The translations under genes and the position numbers were made by a program. Positions 15,250-23,809 of a DNA stretch of 33,662 nt are shown piece by piece. Origin of the DNA: CAZFYZ01 sp964523735 (GTDB lineage Bacteria > Armatimonadota > UBA5829); assembly GCA_964523735.1 (NCBI GenBank), contig CAZFYZ010000035.1, forward strand, positions 1-33,662, read 5' to 3'. The notes beneath the pieces are model-generated. The model saw only the letters and a program-made list of their open reading frames with translations. It ran no database searches and had not been told where the DNA came from. How positions within the stretch are numbered: position 1 is the stretch's first letter; each line of letters opens with the position of its first letter.

Positions 15250-16557
15250 ATGTCTGCCTACGCGCGTCTAGGAACTCGTATTCCGCTTGCAGTTCTGACA
15301 GTCACCTTCCTTCTCTTGTCCCCACAGGCGTTCGCTCAGTGGTCTCAGTACCAAGGCGATGCTGCTCATACCGGCTATGTCAACGAGGCGGTAGCACGTA
15401 CAAACCACACGAGGATTTGGGAGAGATCGTTCACGACTGTCATGAACAGGGGGCCTTGGCCTGGAGTAGCCGCCAACTCACAAGGCGTCTTTCAGATGGT
15501 GCAGACGGGGACTGACTATCACTACCAGGACCTCGTGTGCTTGGACTCAAGAACCGGTAGCCAGCGATGGAGCACCCCTGTTTACACCTCGTTTGGCATG
15601 GTCTCTGCGCCGTCCGTTGATGGCAGCAGAGTCTACGTACACAGCTATGGCCATTCGAATGTCTCGGGTGCTCCCGCGTCCTACCATCCCCGTCTGATTG
15701 GATTCGATTCGCTCACGGGGGCCGTGCAGTATGAGACAGGTCACGATGGTCAGTGGGGTTCGGGCAGCCGTCCGACCGTGCTCGGCGGCCAAGTAACCGC
15801 ACTGGGTGGTTACTACGGCGGGATGGACTGCTATGACGCCGTCACTGGAGCACGCCAGTGGTTCATCCCCTTCAGTCAGGACGGAGGACCTCCCCCGGCC
15901 ATGGATGAGAACTTTGCGTACGTGCACTTCGGCCTGTCGTCCGGTGCGCAGTTCTACGCGATCGATCGGCAGACAGGACAGGTTCAGTACTCGATTCTGG
16001 ATGCGACGGACACCTGGGGAACAGCCGCCTACGCACCCGCGCTGGGGAGCCAGAACGACGCCATCGTCGCGGGCAACGGCTACCGCAAGTTGACCAGCTT
16101 CGACCTTCAGCAGCACACGATCAGATGGACGAGGCAACTTGATGTTGTCGACGCCGTCGCGATAGCCGACGGTGCGGTCTTCGTTCCGACGAAGAACTGG
16201 GTTAGCATGCTTGACGAGGCAACAGGTTGGGATATGTGGTCTTGGAATGCGCCTGTTGGCGTCACTCTCTCGAGCAATGTCGTCCTGGCACGCAATGCGC
16301 TGTTTGTCGCGTCCCACACCAGCCTCTATGCGATTGACCGTGCGTCCGGTGCCACTCTCTGGAGTGAGTATCTGGGCGACGGCGGCTCTAACCTGGAGTA
16401 TACGCTGGCACTCTATGATGGCGTGCTCTACGCAGCCGGGTATAACCGGCTTATCGCCTTCAATGTCGTTCCGGAGCCGTCGGGGTTGCTGTCATGCGGC
16501 TTCATGGTGGCTCTTGCCTGTGGTGGGACGATGACTGGTCTGCGAAGACGGAGATGA
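15250..16557 (+). CDS. Secreted PQQ-like beta-propeller protein with PEP-CTERM tail
   Basis: 435 residues from ATG 15250. AAGGAG at 15238-15243 decides this start over an open upstream extension. The Sec signal peptide is about residues 1-29 (IPLAVLTVTFLLLSPQAFA). The mature part repeats PQQ-like blades: WSQYQGDAAHTGY, LVCLDSRTGSQRWSTP, YDAVTGARQWFIP, IDRQTGQVQYSIL and IDRASGATLWSEYL. The C-terminus is VVPEPSG, a hydrophobic helix, then GLRRRR. This is the PEP-CTERM sorting tag recognised by exosortase-type enzymes. Likely exported and anchored or released at the surface; ligand unknown. No exosortase gene is in the window. Confidence 0.85.
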   Translation: MSAYARLGTRIPLAVLTVTFLLLSPQAFAQWSQYQGDAAHTGYVNEAVARTNHTRIWERSFTTVMNRGPWPGVAANSQGVFQMVQTGTDYHYQDLVCLDSRTGSQRWSTPVYTSFGMVSAPSVDGSRVYVHSYGHSNVSGAPASYHPRLIGFDSLTGAVQYETGHDGQWGSGSRPTVLGGQVTALGGYYGGMDCYDAVTGARQWFIPFSQDGGPPPAMDENFAYVHFGLSSGAQFYAIDRQTGQVQYSILDATDTWGTAAYAPALGSQNDAIVAGNGYRKLTSFDLQQHTIRWTRQLDVVDAVAIADGAVFVPTKNWVSMLDEATGWDMWSWNAPVGVTLSSNVVLARNALFVASHTSLYAIDRASGATLWSEYLGDGGSNLEYTLALYDGVLYAAGYNRLIAFNVVPEPSGLLSCGFMVALACGGTMTGLRRRR

Positions 16558-16577
16558 CTTGGTCGGCGCCTACGGCC

Positions 16578-17316
16578 CTAGCCGGGGTGTTCAGGCGTGG
16601 AAACGCTAGCGGTGTGGAGCTCATCGTGGCAGCGAAAGACAAGGCTGGGGTAACCATCCAACTCCTCCCTTCCCTTCGCGCTCAGCGCGTACACCCCTCG
16701 CTCCACCCTCTCAAACCACCCATAGAAGTTGCTTCGTAGAATGCTCAGCGTCTTCTCGCTTGTACCAAGCGACCTGAGCGTGCGCGGAGCAGATGGGCCG
16801 AGTTCATCGAGATAGACCGCGATGCGGATCGCCTCTTCCCGATACGCTGTCATGATCTTGCGTCGNNNNNNNNNNCCTTCGCTCGATCTCCCGCAGCATC
16901 GCCCTTCTGGCGCCGTTCTTCCTGTGTCTCTCGTGGGTCTCCGGGTGGAGTATCAGATCGACAGGCGGCTTCCCCCGCGTCAGGCCCACGAAGATCAGCC
17001 CGACCTCCAGTCGCCGCAGCAGATGCAGCACGTCCCTGTTCTCGCGCATCCACTTCCGCTTGTCGCGTGGACGCGGGACAGCGGCGTAGACCGATTCCGT
17101 GAGTTGTTGACGCACCGCCGCCTGCGCGAGAAGCTGGATGTTCAGCGCGCACTTCAGCTCGATGATGATCAGCTCATCATCTCTGGTCGCCGCGATGTCG
17201 CAGTTGTGGACCTCGCCGCGGACCGTGTAGCCTTGAGCTGTGAGCCAATCACGCACGGGAGCATTCAGATCAGTCTCTGCTGGCCGTCGTCTGGCCGGTT
17301 GTTTGCGGGAGGTCAT
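16578..17316 (-). CDS. DUF2161-like PD-(D/E)XK protein, split by an assembly gap
   Basis: Two minus-strand reading frames form one protein around ten Ns at 16866-16875. The N-terminal part starts at ATG 17316 (MTSRKQPARRRPAETDLN). It carries a nuclease-like core with GEVHNCDIAA followed by LIIIELKCALN, the D...ExK pattern of PD-(D/E)XK folds. The C-terminal part, in another frame after the gap, reads MTAYREEAIRIAVYLDEL, ILRSNFYGWFERVERGVYAL. Both blocks occur in that order in DUF2161 proteins (predicted phosphodiesterases). The frame change is explained by the gap length being a placeholder, so the gene may be intact. It is convergent with the PEP-CTERM gene. Function not established. Confidence 0.7.
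16866..16875. other. Assembly gap (10 N)
   Basis: Ten unknown bases inside the DUF2161-like gene. The two flanking reading frames disagree, so the real gap is probably not 10 bp. Confidence 0.95.
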
Positions 17317-17474
17317 GGTTGCCACTTCTGTAAACAGCAGTCCCTGACCTCCACTGGGGCTTCCTTGCGGCCCCACCATTCAGTGTTCAGAACAGCAATT
17401 AACCAGATCGTAAATCATACGCACGGGTTCCGGGAAGAACAACTCTGTCTGCTTAATTAGTGGGCAAGTAGCGG

Positions 17475-17503
17475 TTGACATTTGGTCAAAGTTAGGTCAT
17501 TAT
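17475..17503 (+). promoter_or_regulatory. Promoter for the 1001-residue secreted protein
   Basis: TTGACA (17475-17480), 17-bp spacer, CATTAT (17498-17503). An upstream in-frame ATG at 17502 overlaps the -10, so translation must start later. This agrees with the ATG at 17553. Confidence 0.6.
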
Positions 17504-17552
17504 GCAGAATGAGGCAGAGTGTCTGCCTGACAGACTGCAAAGGAGAGATCGA

Positions 17553-20500
17553 ATGTCCGCTAGATACACGGGTGTGTGCTTCGTTGCGAGCGCTCTGCTT
17601 CTGATTGTTCTGTCGTTGTCACTTCCTGCTGGTGCTCAGGTGGATACCTCGCCTCCCTACAGCGTCATGCGGGTCGAAGGGTCGTGCTACCTGGACACCC
17701 CGTCCACGTTGGATAACGACCTACTGAACGGCGACTTCGAGTTGGATCCGCTGAAGTGGGGCGCCTCGGGGATCTATGAGGTCAGTACCCTACATCCGCA
17801 GAGCGGAGCGAGGTGTGTGAAGCTCGGTGACGGCGCCGGCAGCATCTACCAGACTGTCGCCATAGGCGATGCTACGACCGGTAGGGTCACACTCTCGTTT
17901 TGGTACAAGTGCACAGCCAGCCTGACAGCTCCGGTCGGATGTCATATCCAGAGCTCGACCGGCACCACCCTGGTTGTTCCGTTCTCCAGCACCTCATCGC
18001 AGACGGAGTGGAAGAAGGTCAACGTCGATATCTCTCGCTTCCTCAACCAGACCGTCAGGATCCTGTTCTACTCCTCAGGCAGTGATTTCGGTACGTCCAC
18101 GATGTGGGTGGACGATGTCCAACTCTACCGGCAGACGAGCATCTACACCGACGAGAGCACTACCTTTTCCATCATAGCCAGGGACAATGGCACCGGCCTG
18201 GACTATAGCCAGTACCACAGAGATACTGGCGAGACGTGGAAGACTTATACTACTCCATTCAGCCTTACGGGCTTTGCCGACGATTGGATTCCTATCTTCT
18301 ACCGCAGCGTCGACAATGCGGGCAACGTGGAACCTGAGATATCGACGTATGTGGTTCGTGATACGTCGCCACCCACCAGCACGCTGCTGACCTATGGAGC
18401 ATTCTACCAGACGGGAGGTACGGAGAAGATCACGAATGGCGGGTTCGAGAGCGGATCGACAGGCTGGACACTTGGTGGACCGGCATCGATAATCACCACA
18501 CCCGTTCACTCGGGCACGAAGGCCGCAATGATCACCGCCTATGCGGATGGAAGCGACTACGGTAGAGCCAACCAGGATCTGACAATCAGCGCCGGCGCAT
18601 CCCGGGTCTTCCTCTCATATTGGTACAAGTCTACCGAGAGCTCTCCCGACTCGCGTGGAGGAATGACGGTCAGCCTGGTGGAGACGGCAACCAACAGGCC
18701 TCTCGCTCATCACCCGTTCGACCATACCCAGGATACGTGGACACACCGTGTTTGGGACATAACCGGCCTGAAGGGGATGAATGTCACCCTCAGTTTTCAC
18801 GTGCAAGCCTATGGAGGGACGCCGGCCGTGTTGTATGTGGATGATGTCAGCGTGCGCGAGAATGCCACTGTTACTATCACGCCGGAGACTAGCCTCTACA
18901 TCAACGCGTACGACAGCGTCGGCAGGGAGGCGTCAGGTTATAACATCGACTCCACGGGTTATGTGACCGGCGACGCCTTCTTCATTCATGGTGATGGCCT
19001 CCACACCGTCCGTTACCAATCGGTGGACCGTTTTGGGCATTTGGAGCCGGAGATCCAGACACAGCTGCGAGTAGACGGTACAGGTCCGACCGGGTCGATA
19101 TTGATCAACGATGGAGACGAGTATACAACGTGGACCTCTCTATCACTCTCATTCACCGCGAGTGATGTAACCGGTGTTCAGGACATGCGAGTATGTTCGG
19201 ACATCGGCGTGTGGGGGGCATGGCAGCCTTTCGTCAGTTCATTGTCATTCCCGTTGAGTTCCTATGCGGAGGGAACGAAGACTATTACAGTCGAGTACCG
19301 AGACGTTTTGGGGAACGTGTCCACTTACTCCGACAGCATAGAGTACCGTGCTCTGGAGCGGATGTCCATAGATGAAGCCAAGAGGCGAGATGACTTTGAG
19401 GGAGTATGGTTCCGTGGCGAGGTTGTCACGGCCGTCTTCCCCACCTTGGGCTACTATTACATCCAGGAGCCCGATAGGCCGTGCGGGATAAGGGTCAGGG
19501 CCGACTCCCTGCCGAATCTAAACGATGTCGTGGATGTAATGGGCGTCACGTACACAGCCTACTGCGAGCGAGAGATTATCTCTACGGGTCTAATCCCCGT
19601 AGGAACTGCGGCGGCCGTTCAGCCGGTTGGCATGACAAATCAAACGCTCGCCGGCGGCCCGTTTGGCCAGCAGGTTGGGGTTCCCGGCGGATCGGGGCTG
19701 AGCAGTGTCGGCGCGCTCGTGAAGACCACGGGAAGAGTCGTGAGGCACTCCGTCGGCCACTTCTACATACACGACGGCAGCAGCATTGCAGACTCCTACT
19801 CATCTCCCATGGTGCTGGTAGATAACCCGAATCTTGGGGGGTGGCTCCCGCCGCTTGGTAGCTACGTCGCGGTCACAGCGATCAACGGGATGAGCTACAT
19901 GACCGAGACGGAGCCGATCAGAGTGCTCAGGCCGAGGGGCGTCGACGACGTCCAGATAGTCAGCCTGAGCGCCTTGTTCATCTACGACGCCGACAAGGCC
20001 GAAGCATCCGAGTTTGAGCAGTTGCTCGACAGCCACGGTGTTCAGACGGATATCGTGGAGCTTGGCAAGCTCCCTTACGTCGAGCTCTCGAAGTACCACC
20101 TCATACTTATCGGCAATGGCGCGCAGGAGTGGGGCGACCCGGCCGTGGTCAGCCAAGTGGTCAGCTCGGGCAAGCCGGTCATCGCGATCGGGTATGGCGG
20201 AGCGAAGTTCCTCGGCCAGGTGCCAGGGCTCGACATGAACCTATCCACCGCGACCATCACATCGGAGGTGGGTGGCTACGTCTACGGCGGGGCCATCTAC
20301 CAGTATCCTCACAAGCTGGGGCTCACGCCGGGAGACACCGCCACCCTGTTCAAGGCTACTACCGACACGGTGAATGTGAGCGAGTTTGACGCGCCGCACG
20401 AGTACTTCCTGCGCAATCCAGTCACGGCCTCGCGCTACTCCCTGGCGAGCGAGGACGGCAGGTACTACCTGTGGGGCTTCTCCGGGCGGCCGTCGGTCAT

Positions 20501-20558
20501 GACCCTGGACGGCTTAGGCCTCTTCGTGAACCTGGTATTCAGGTCGGTGCTGCCGTAG
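17553..20558 (+). CDS. Large secreted multidomain protein
   Basis: 1001 residues from ATG 17553, with AAGGAG about 8 nt upstream. The signal peptide ends near residue 30 (SLSLPAGAQ). Domain reading by eye: a galactose-binding-like jelly roll (about 50-190; LLNGDFELDPLKWG, VTLSFWYKCTA, MWVDDVQLY); an OmpL47-type Ig-like module (about 195-285; IFYRSVDNAGNVEPE); a second jelly roll (about 300-435; NGGFESGSTGWTLGG, VLYVDDVSV); further Ig-like modules (about 440-605; VRYQSVDRFGHLEPE, ITVEYRDVLGNVS); two OB-fold-like stretches (about 620-800; GEVVTAVFPTLGYYYIQE, TTGRVVRHSVGHFYIHDG); and a Rossmann-like C-terminal domain (about 810-1001; ALFIYDADKAEASEFEQLL, YHLILIGNGAQEW). No catalytic site recognised. 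Probably surface-exposed and glycan-binding. No PEP-CTERM tail. Confidence 0.82.
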   Translation: MSARYTGVCFVASALLLIVLSLSLPAGAQVDTSPPYSVMRVEGSCYLDTPSTLDNDLLNGDFELDPLKWGASGIYEVSTLHPQSGARCVKLGDGAGSIYQTVAIGDATTGRVTLSFWYKCTASLTAPVGCHIQSSTGTTLVVPFSSTSSQTEWKKVNVDISRFLNQTVRILFYSSGSDFGTSTMWVDDVQLYRQTSIYTDESTTFSIIARDNGTGLDYSQYHRDTGETWKTYTTPFSLTGFADDWIPIFYRSVDNAGNVEPEISTYVVRDTSPPTSTLLTYGAFYQTGGTEKITNGGFESGSTGWTLGGPASIITTPVHSGTKAAMITAYADGSDYGRANQDLTISAGASRVFLSYWYKSTESSPDSRGGMTVSLVETATNRPLAHHPFDHTQDTWTHRVWDITGLKGMNVTLSFHVQAYGGTPAVLYVDDVSVRENATVTITPETSLYINAYDSVGREASGYNIDSTGYVTGDAFFIHGDGLHTVRYQSVDRFGHLEPEIQTQLRVDGTGPTGSILINDGDEYTTWTSLSLSFTASDVTGVQDMRVCSDIGVWGAWQPFVSSLSFPLSSYAEGTKTITVEYRDVLGNVSTYSDSIEYRALERMSIDEAKRRDDFEGVWFRGEVVTAVFPTLGYYYIQEPDRPCGIRVRADSLPNLNDVVDVMGVTYTAYCEREIISTGLIPVGTAAAVQPVGMTNQTLAGGPFGQQVGVPGGSGLSSVGALVKTTGRVVRHSVGHFYIHDGSSIADSYSSPMVLVDNPNLGGWLPPLGSYVAVTAINGMSYMTETEPIRVLRPRGVDDVQIVSLSALFIYDADKAEASEFEQLLDSHGVQTDIVELGKLPYVELSKYHLILIGNGAQEWGDPAVVSQVVSSGKPVIAIGYGGAKFLGQVPGLDMNLSTATITSEVGGYVYGGAIYQYPHKLGLTPGDTATLFKATTDTVNVSEFDAPHEYFLRNPVTASRYSLASEDGRYYLWGFSGRPSVMTLDGLGLFVNLVFRSVLP

Positions 20559-20584
20559 GCATCGGCTAACTGGTTGGGAAGTAA

Positions 20585-20615
20585 GATGGCCCGTGGCAGG
20601 TTGCCACGGGCCATC
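20585..20615. terminator. Strong hairpin between convergent genes
   Basis: GATGGCCCGTGGCA, 3-nt loop, TGCCACGGGCCATC: a perfect 14-bp stem in the 81-nt gap between the secreted protein and the convergent alpha-galactosidase. No clear T-run on either side, but position and strength suggest a bidirectional terminator. Confidence 0.75.
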
Positions 20616-20639
20616 ATCTAGTATAGGCTGCAGTTATGC

Positions 20640-22727
20640 CTACTTGGCTGCGGGCTTGTAGCGGACCATCAGCGACGCGGCCTTGGTGGGAATACGCAGC
20701 GTGAGGCCTTGCTCCATCAGCTCTTTGCCCGTGGCCGTGGCGGTGGTCTTCTTGAACGCCTCGTCCACGAAGTCGAGCTGGTAGGTGCTATTCGGGTCCA
20801 GCCCGCGCAGCGCCGGGATAATTCCCACGCACGCGCTGTCGGCTCGACGGAATGCCATCACTATTCCCTCATTCGAGCCTGCCAGGTGGAGCTGGTAGGC
20901 GGCGAAGTTGTCCAGCCTGGAGTTTATCGGCGTGAGGTTGTAGAGGTCGCCGTACCAGTATTTGCGGTTCTCCTGGGCCTCGGCAACTACACGCTTTGCG
21001 GCTTCAGCGTCGAAGTTCTCGTCCAGGTAGCCGAGCGTGAGCTGCAAGCCGGCTGCTGCGGTGCTGCGGGTCTGGTAGGGCACCGGCTCCCACGCCGCGC
21101 AGCTGCTAATCGGCACATACTGCGAGAGGGCCATGACCTCCATCTGGTGCCACGCCGGCTCGGTGGCCCAGCAGCCAATGTCGCTTCGCCACAGCGGGAC
21201 CGCGCGCATCACGGTCTCCAAGTCAATGCGCCGACCGCCGCTCGCGCAGTTGTCAATCCACAGCCTGGGGTGCTTCGCGCGCAGCTCATCCCACATCGCG
21301 TAGTGTCCCTCGACGAACCGAATCTCATTTATGCCCTGCCGGTCCTCGGGCTCATCGGCGCGCCAGTAGCCAAGCGGGTCAATGTTGTAGTCCTCGCGGT
21401 AGCAGGTAATGCCCCACTCGGAGATCAGCTTGGAGAGCCGGTCAGTCATCCAGCGCCGCGCCTCGGGGTTGCTGAGGTTGAAGAGCCCGCCCTTGGCGCC
21501 GCCGTAGACCCACTCCGCGTGCTCGTGGGAAATCTCCGAGTCGTCGCCAACGCGGCAGGGCTCGAACCAGAGCACGAACTGGAGGCCGAACTCCTTGCAC
21601 AGGTCGCCGAGCGGCTTGAGGCCGTTGGGGAACTTTTGCGGGTCGGCGAACCAGTTGCCAACACCGCTGGGGAACCCGCCCGGGAACCACGCCGCGTCGA
21701 ACCAGAACCCGTCGAAGCCGAGCTCTTTTGCGGTCCTTATGCTTTTCAACTGGCCTGCCTCGGTGGACCACTCGGGCACCGCGCGCACGTAGCGGTCGAA
21801 GCACTGCAGGAACACCGGCAGGCGCTTGGGCTTGCCATTCTCCTGCGGCACGTACTTGGCGAGCATCAGCCTGCGGTAGCGGTTCTGCGCGTTCACGCGG
21901 TCGCCGCTGTAGGGCATCATTAGAACGCGCGGGGTGCGGATCTTCTCGCCCGGGTGCAGCACGGTGTGAATCTTCTCCATGCCGGCCGTGAACCGGGTTG
22001 CGCCATCCTGCGCGCGGGCAAGGCGTGCAGCCCACTGGCCGGACCAGCCAATCGCCGTGATCACGCCCCGGTCGCCATACTGGAGGTTCCAGAAGGGGAA
22101 GCCGGTGCCTTGCGAGGGTCTGCCATTGACGGCGGCCATGTCTATGTTGGCGCCGGAGGGCAGGGCAGACTCGAATGGCGTGAAGCTGCGCTCCGAGCAG
22201 TCGTCACCCATCAGCCTGTGAATAACCGCCGTAGTCTTTGCGTTGTCTGTCGCCAGGCTTACGTCGGCGGCCTGAACGTCGGCGAGTATTGGGCTATCGG
22301 CCTTGCCGGTGTTCTCGAAGTGCAGCAGCCACTCGACCGCCGGGAACTCCTTGAACGCCGTGGCCTCAGCAGTTACGACCAGGCCGGTCTTGGGGTCGGT
22401 CCAGCTGACGGTGTAGCTGACGCGGTCCTTAAGCTCGGACTTCTGCGACTTGCGCTGCCAGTCTGCAATGAACTCGCTCGAGGCCTTGCCGCCGTAGACG
22501 AACGAGAACGGGGCGGAAGTCTCGCCGATGAACCCGGCGTATTTGCCCTCATCGAATGGTCCTGCACTGCCGAACGCCCTCTCGGCCCACGCCAAAGACT
22601 GGCTCAAGTCAGCCGAACACTCGGCAATCGGGTCACGCATCTGCGCCCCAACACGGTCTTCACCCATTAGCTGTCCTCCCGGGAAAATGAATGCAATCAG
22701 ACACAATAAGTAGCTTACTATCTTCAT
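20640..22727 (-). CDS. Secreted alpha-galactosidase, GH36-like
   Basis: 695 residues from ATG 22727. Releases terminal alpha-galactosyl residues in this family. A signal peptide is present (MKIVSYLLCLIAFIFPGG). An N-terminal beta-sandwich (about 40-290) precedes a TIM barrel with GFDGFWFDAAWFPGGFP and LQFVLWFEPCRV. The nucleophile Asp (about 444) is in CYREDYNIDPL, followed by DNCASGGRRIDLE and the acid/base Asp (about 515) in PLWRSDIG. These match the GH36 pattern. The frame stays open upstream to 23468 through the tandem array, but a promoter at 22770-22798 and GGAGG ten bases upstream fix the start at 22727. Exact substrate cannot be told. Confidence 0.88.
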   Translation of the reverse strand: MKIVSYLLCLIAFIFPGGQLMGEDRVGAQMRDPIAECSADLSQSLAWAERAFGSAGPFDEGKYAGFIGETSAPFSFVYGGKASSEFIADWQRKSQKSELKDRVSYTVSWTDPKTGLVVTAEATAFKEFPAVEWLLHFENTGKADSPILADVQAADVSLATDNAKTTAVIHRLMGDDCSERSFTPFESALPSGANIDMAAVNGRPSQGTGFPFWNLQYGDRGVITAIGWSGQWAARLARAQDGATRFTAGMEKIHTVLHPGEKIRTPRVLMMPYSGDRVNAQNRYRRLMLAKYVPQENGKPKRLPVFLQCFDRYVRAVPEWSTEAGQLKSIRTAKELGFDGFWFDAAWFPGGFPSGVGNWFADPQKFPNGLKPLGDLCKEFGLQFVLWFEPCRVGDDSEISHEHAEWVYGGAKGGLFNLSNPEARRWMTDRLSKLISEWGITCYREDYNIDPLGYWRADEPEDRQGINEIRFVEGHYAMWDELRAKHPRLWIDNCASGGRRIDLETVMRAVPLWRSDIGCWATEPAWHQMEVMALSQYVPISSCAAWEPVPYQTRSTAAAGLQLTLGYLDENFDAEAAKRVVAEAQENRKYWYGDLYNLTPINSRLDNFAAYQLHLAGSNEGIVMAFRRADSACVGIIPALRGLDPNSTYQLDFVDEAFKKTTATATGKELMEQGLTLRIPTKAASLMVRYKPAAK

Positions 22728-22769
22728 CAGACATATTCCTCCGGCGACGCCGCCGCGCCGCCCGGTCTC

Positions 22770-22800
22770 ACTATACAGGACGCTGTGGTTGAGGTCAACC
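22770..22800 (-). promoter_or_regulatory. Alpha-galactosidase promoter with overlapping operator-like dyad
   Basis: On the minus strand TTGACC (22798-22793), 17-bp spacer, TATAGT (22775-22770): five of six at each hexamer, with a leader of about 36 nt. A perfect dyad GGTTGA-GG-TCAACC (22787-22800) covers the -35 box, the right place for a repressor or activator of a sugar-use gene. The binding protein is unknown. Confidence 0.6.
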
Positions 22801-22889
22801 GCTTTGGCATTCCGACGGAACGAACTGAGCGTGGACTGAGCGTGGGGGAGTTCGTTTGGGCAGTTGTGATTTGTGATTGGGCTGAAGGG

Positions 22890-23372
22890 AAGGGAGTCAA
22901 TCGCGAAAGCCCGAAAGTGAGAAAGCCAGAAAGGGGAATCTGGAAAGGGATGGGAAGGGAGCCAATCGCGAAAGCCCGAAAGGTGCGAAAGCCCAAGAGG
23001 GAACCTGGAAATGGATGGGAAGGGAGCCAATCGCGAAAGCCCGAAAGGGGCGAAAGCCCGAAAAGGGAACCTGGAAAGGGATGGGGAGGGAGCCAATCGC
23101 GAAAGCGCGAAGGTGCGAAGACGCGAAAAGGGAACCTGGAAAGGGATGGGAAGGGAGCCAATCGCGAAAGCCCGAAAGGGGCGAAAGCCCGAAAAGTGAA
23201 TCTGGAAATGGAAGGGAAGGGAGCCAATCGCGAAAGCCCGAAAGTGAGAAAGCCAGAAAGGGGAACCTGGAAAGGGATGAGGAGGGAGCCAATCGCGAAA
23301 GCGCGAAAGGGAAGGGGCTTTGTCACGAAAGCACGAAAGGGCGAAAACACGAAAAGGGAAGGCATGGAGGGC
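22890..23372. repeat. 65-66 bp tandem array, seven units
   Basis: The motif CAATCGCGAAAG starts at 22898, 22963, 23028, 23094, 23159, 23225 and 23290, so units are 65 or 66 bp. A unit holds GCGAAAGCCCGAAAG twice, then a GGGAACCTGGAAAGGGATGG spacer. The last unit decays into the CACGAAAGCACGAAA family. These are the same words as the intergenic repeats of the purine cluster. Long open frames cross the array on both strands, but they shift with unit length and are not genes. No gene between 22801 and 23809. Confidence 0.85.
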
Positions 23373-23525
23373 TCCTTTCATCTGGACGTATGGGATCGGG
23401 AGAGTGCGGTGCGGGGGAGTGCGGCAAACAAATGTTCTCCCATAATTACAAGGCGTCGAGAAGGGCAAAATGTACCTCGTACTGGCGGGTTATTTCGGGT
23501 AAATGTTGTTCACTAGTTGTTAAGC

Positions 23526-23807
23526 AGGTGTTGGGTGCGGTGTCGCAGGGTATCAGGTGCCGGGTGTCAGGTGTCGGGGAAGGGGGCTCGGTCGCCAAGG
23601 TGTTGGGTGATGGGTGTCGGGTGTCGGGTGTTGGGTGTCGGGTGTCGGGTGTTGGGTGTCGGGTGTCGGGTGTTGGGTGCTGGGTGTTGGGTGTTGGGTG
23701 ATGGGTGTCGGGTGTTGGGTGATGGGTGATGGGTGTTGGGCGTCTGGTGTTGGGTGTCGGGTGTCGCAGGGTGTCAGGTGTTGGGTGTTGGGTGTTGGGG
23801 GATTGGG
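23526..23807. repeat. G-rich 7-bp tandem array
   Basis: Around thirty GGGTGNY heptads (GGGTGTC, GGGTGTT, GGGTGAT, GGGTGCT), most cleanly periodic from 23602 to 23750. It ends just after the stop of the minus-strand rhodanese gene. GGG every seven bases with 4-nt loops fits the G3N4 quadruplex pattern many times in succession on the plus strand. Confidence 0.85.
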
Positions 23808-23809
23808 CC

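Noticed and set aside
22890..23372. CRISPR array
   Set aside because: The whole 65-bp unit is repeated, there are no unique spacers between short repeats, and no cas genes are nearby.
22728..23468. N-terminal extension of the alpha-galactosidase (about 247 residues)
   Set aside because: Encoded by the tandem array and upstream of a good promoter and a signal peptide start.
22785..23701. Long open frames on both strands through the tandem arrays
   Set aside because: They are translations of 65-bp and 7-bp repeats (endless FRAFAIGSLP or GCRVSGVG types), have no ribosome site, and shift frame with unit length.
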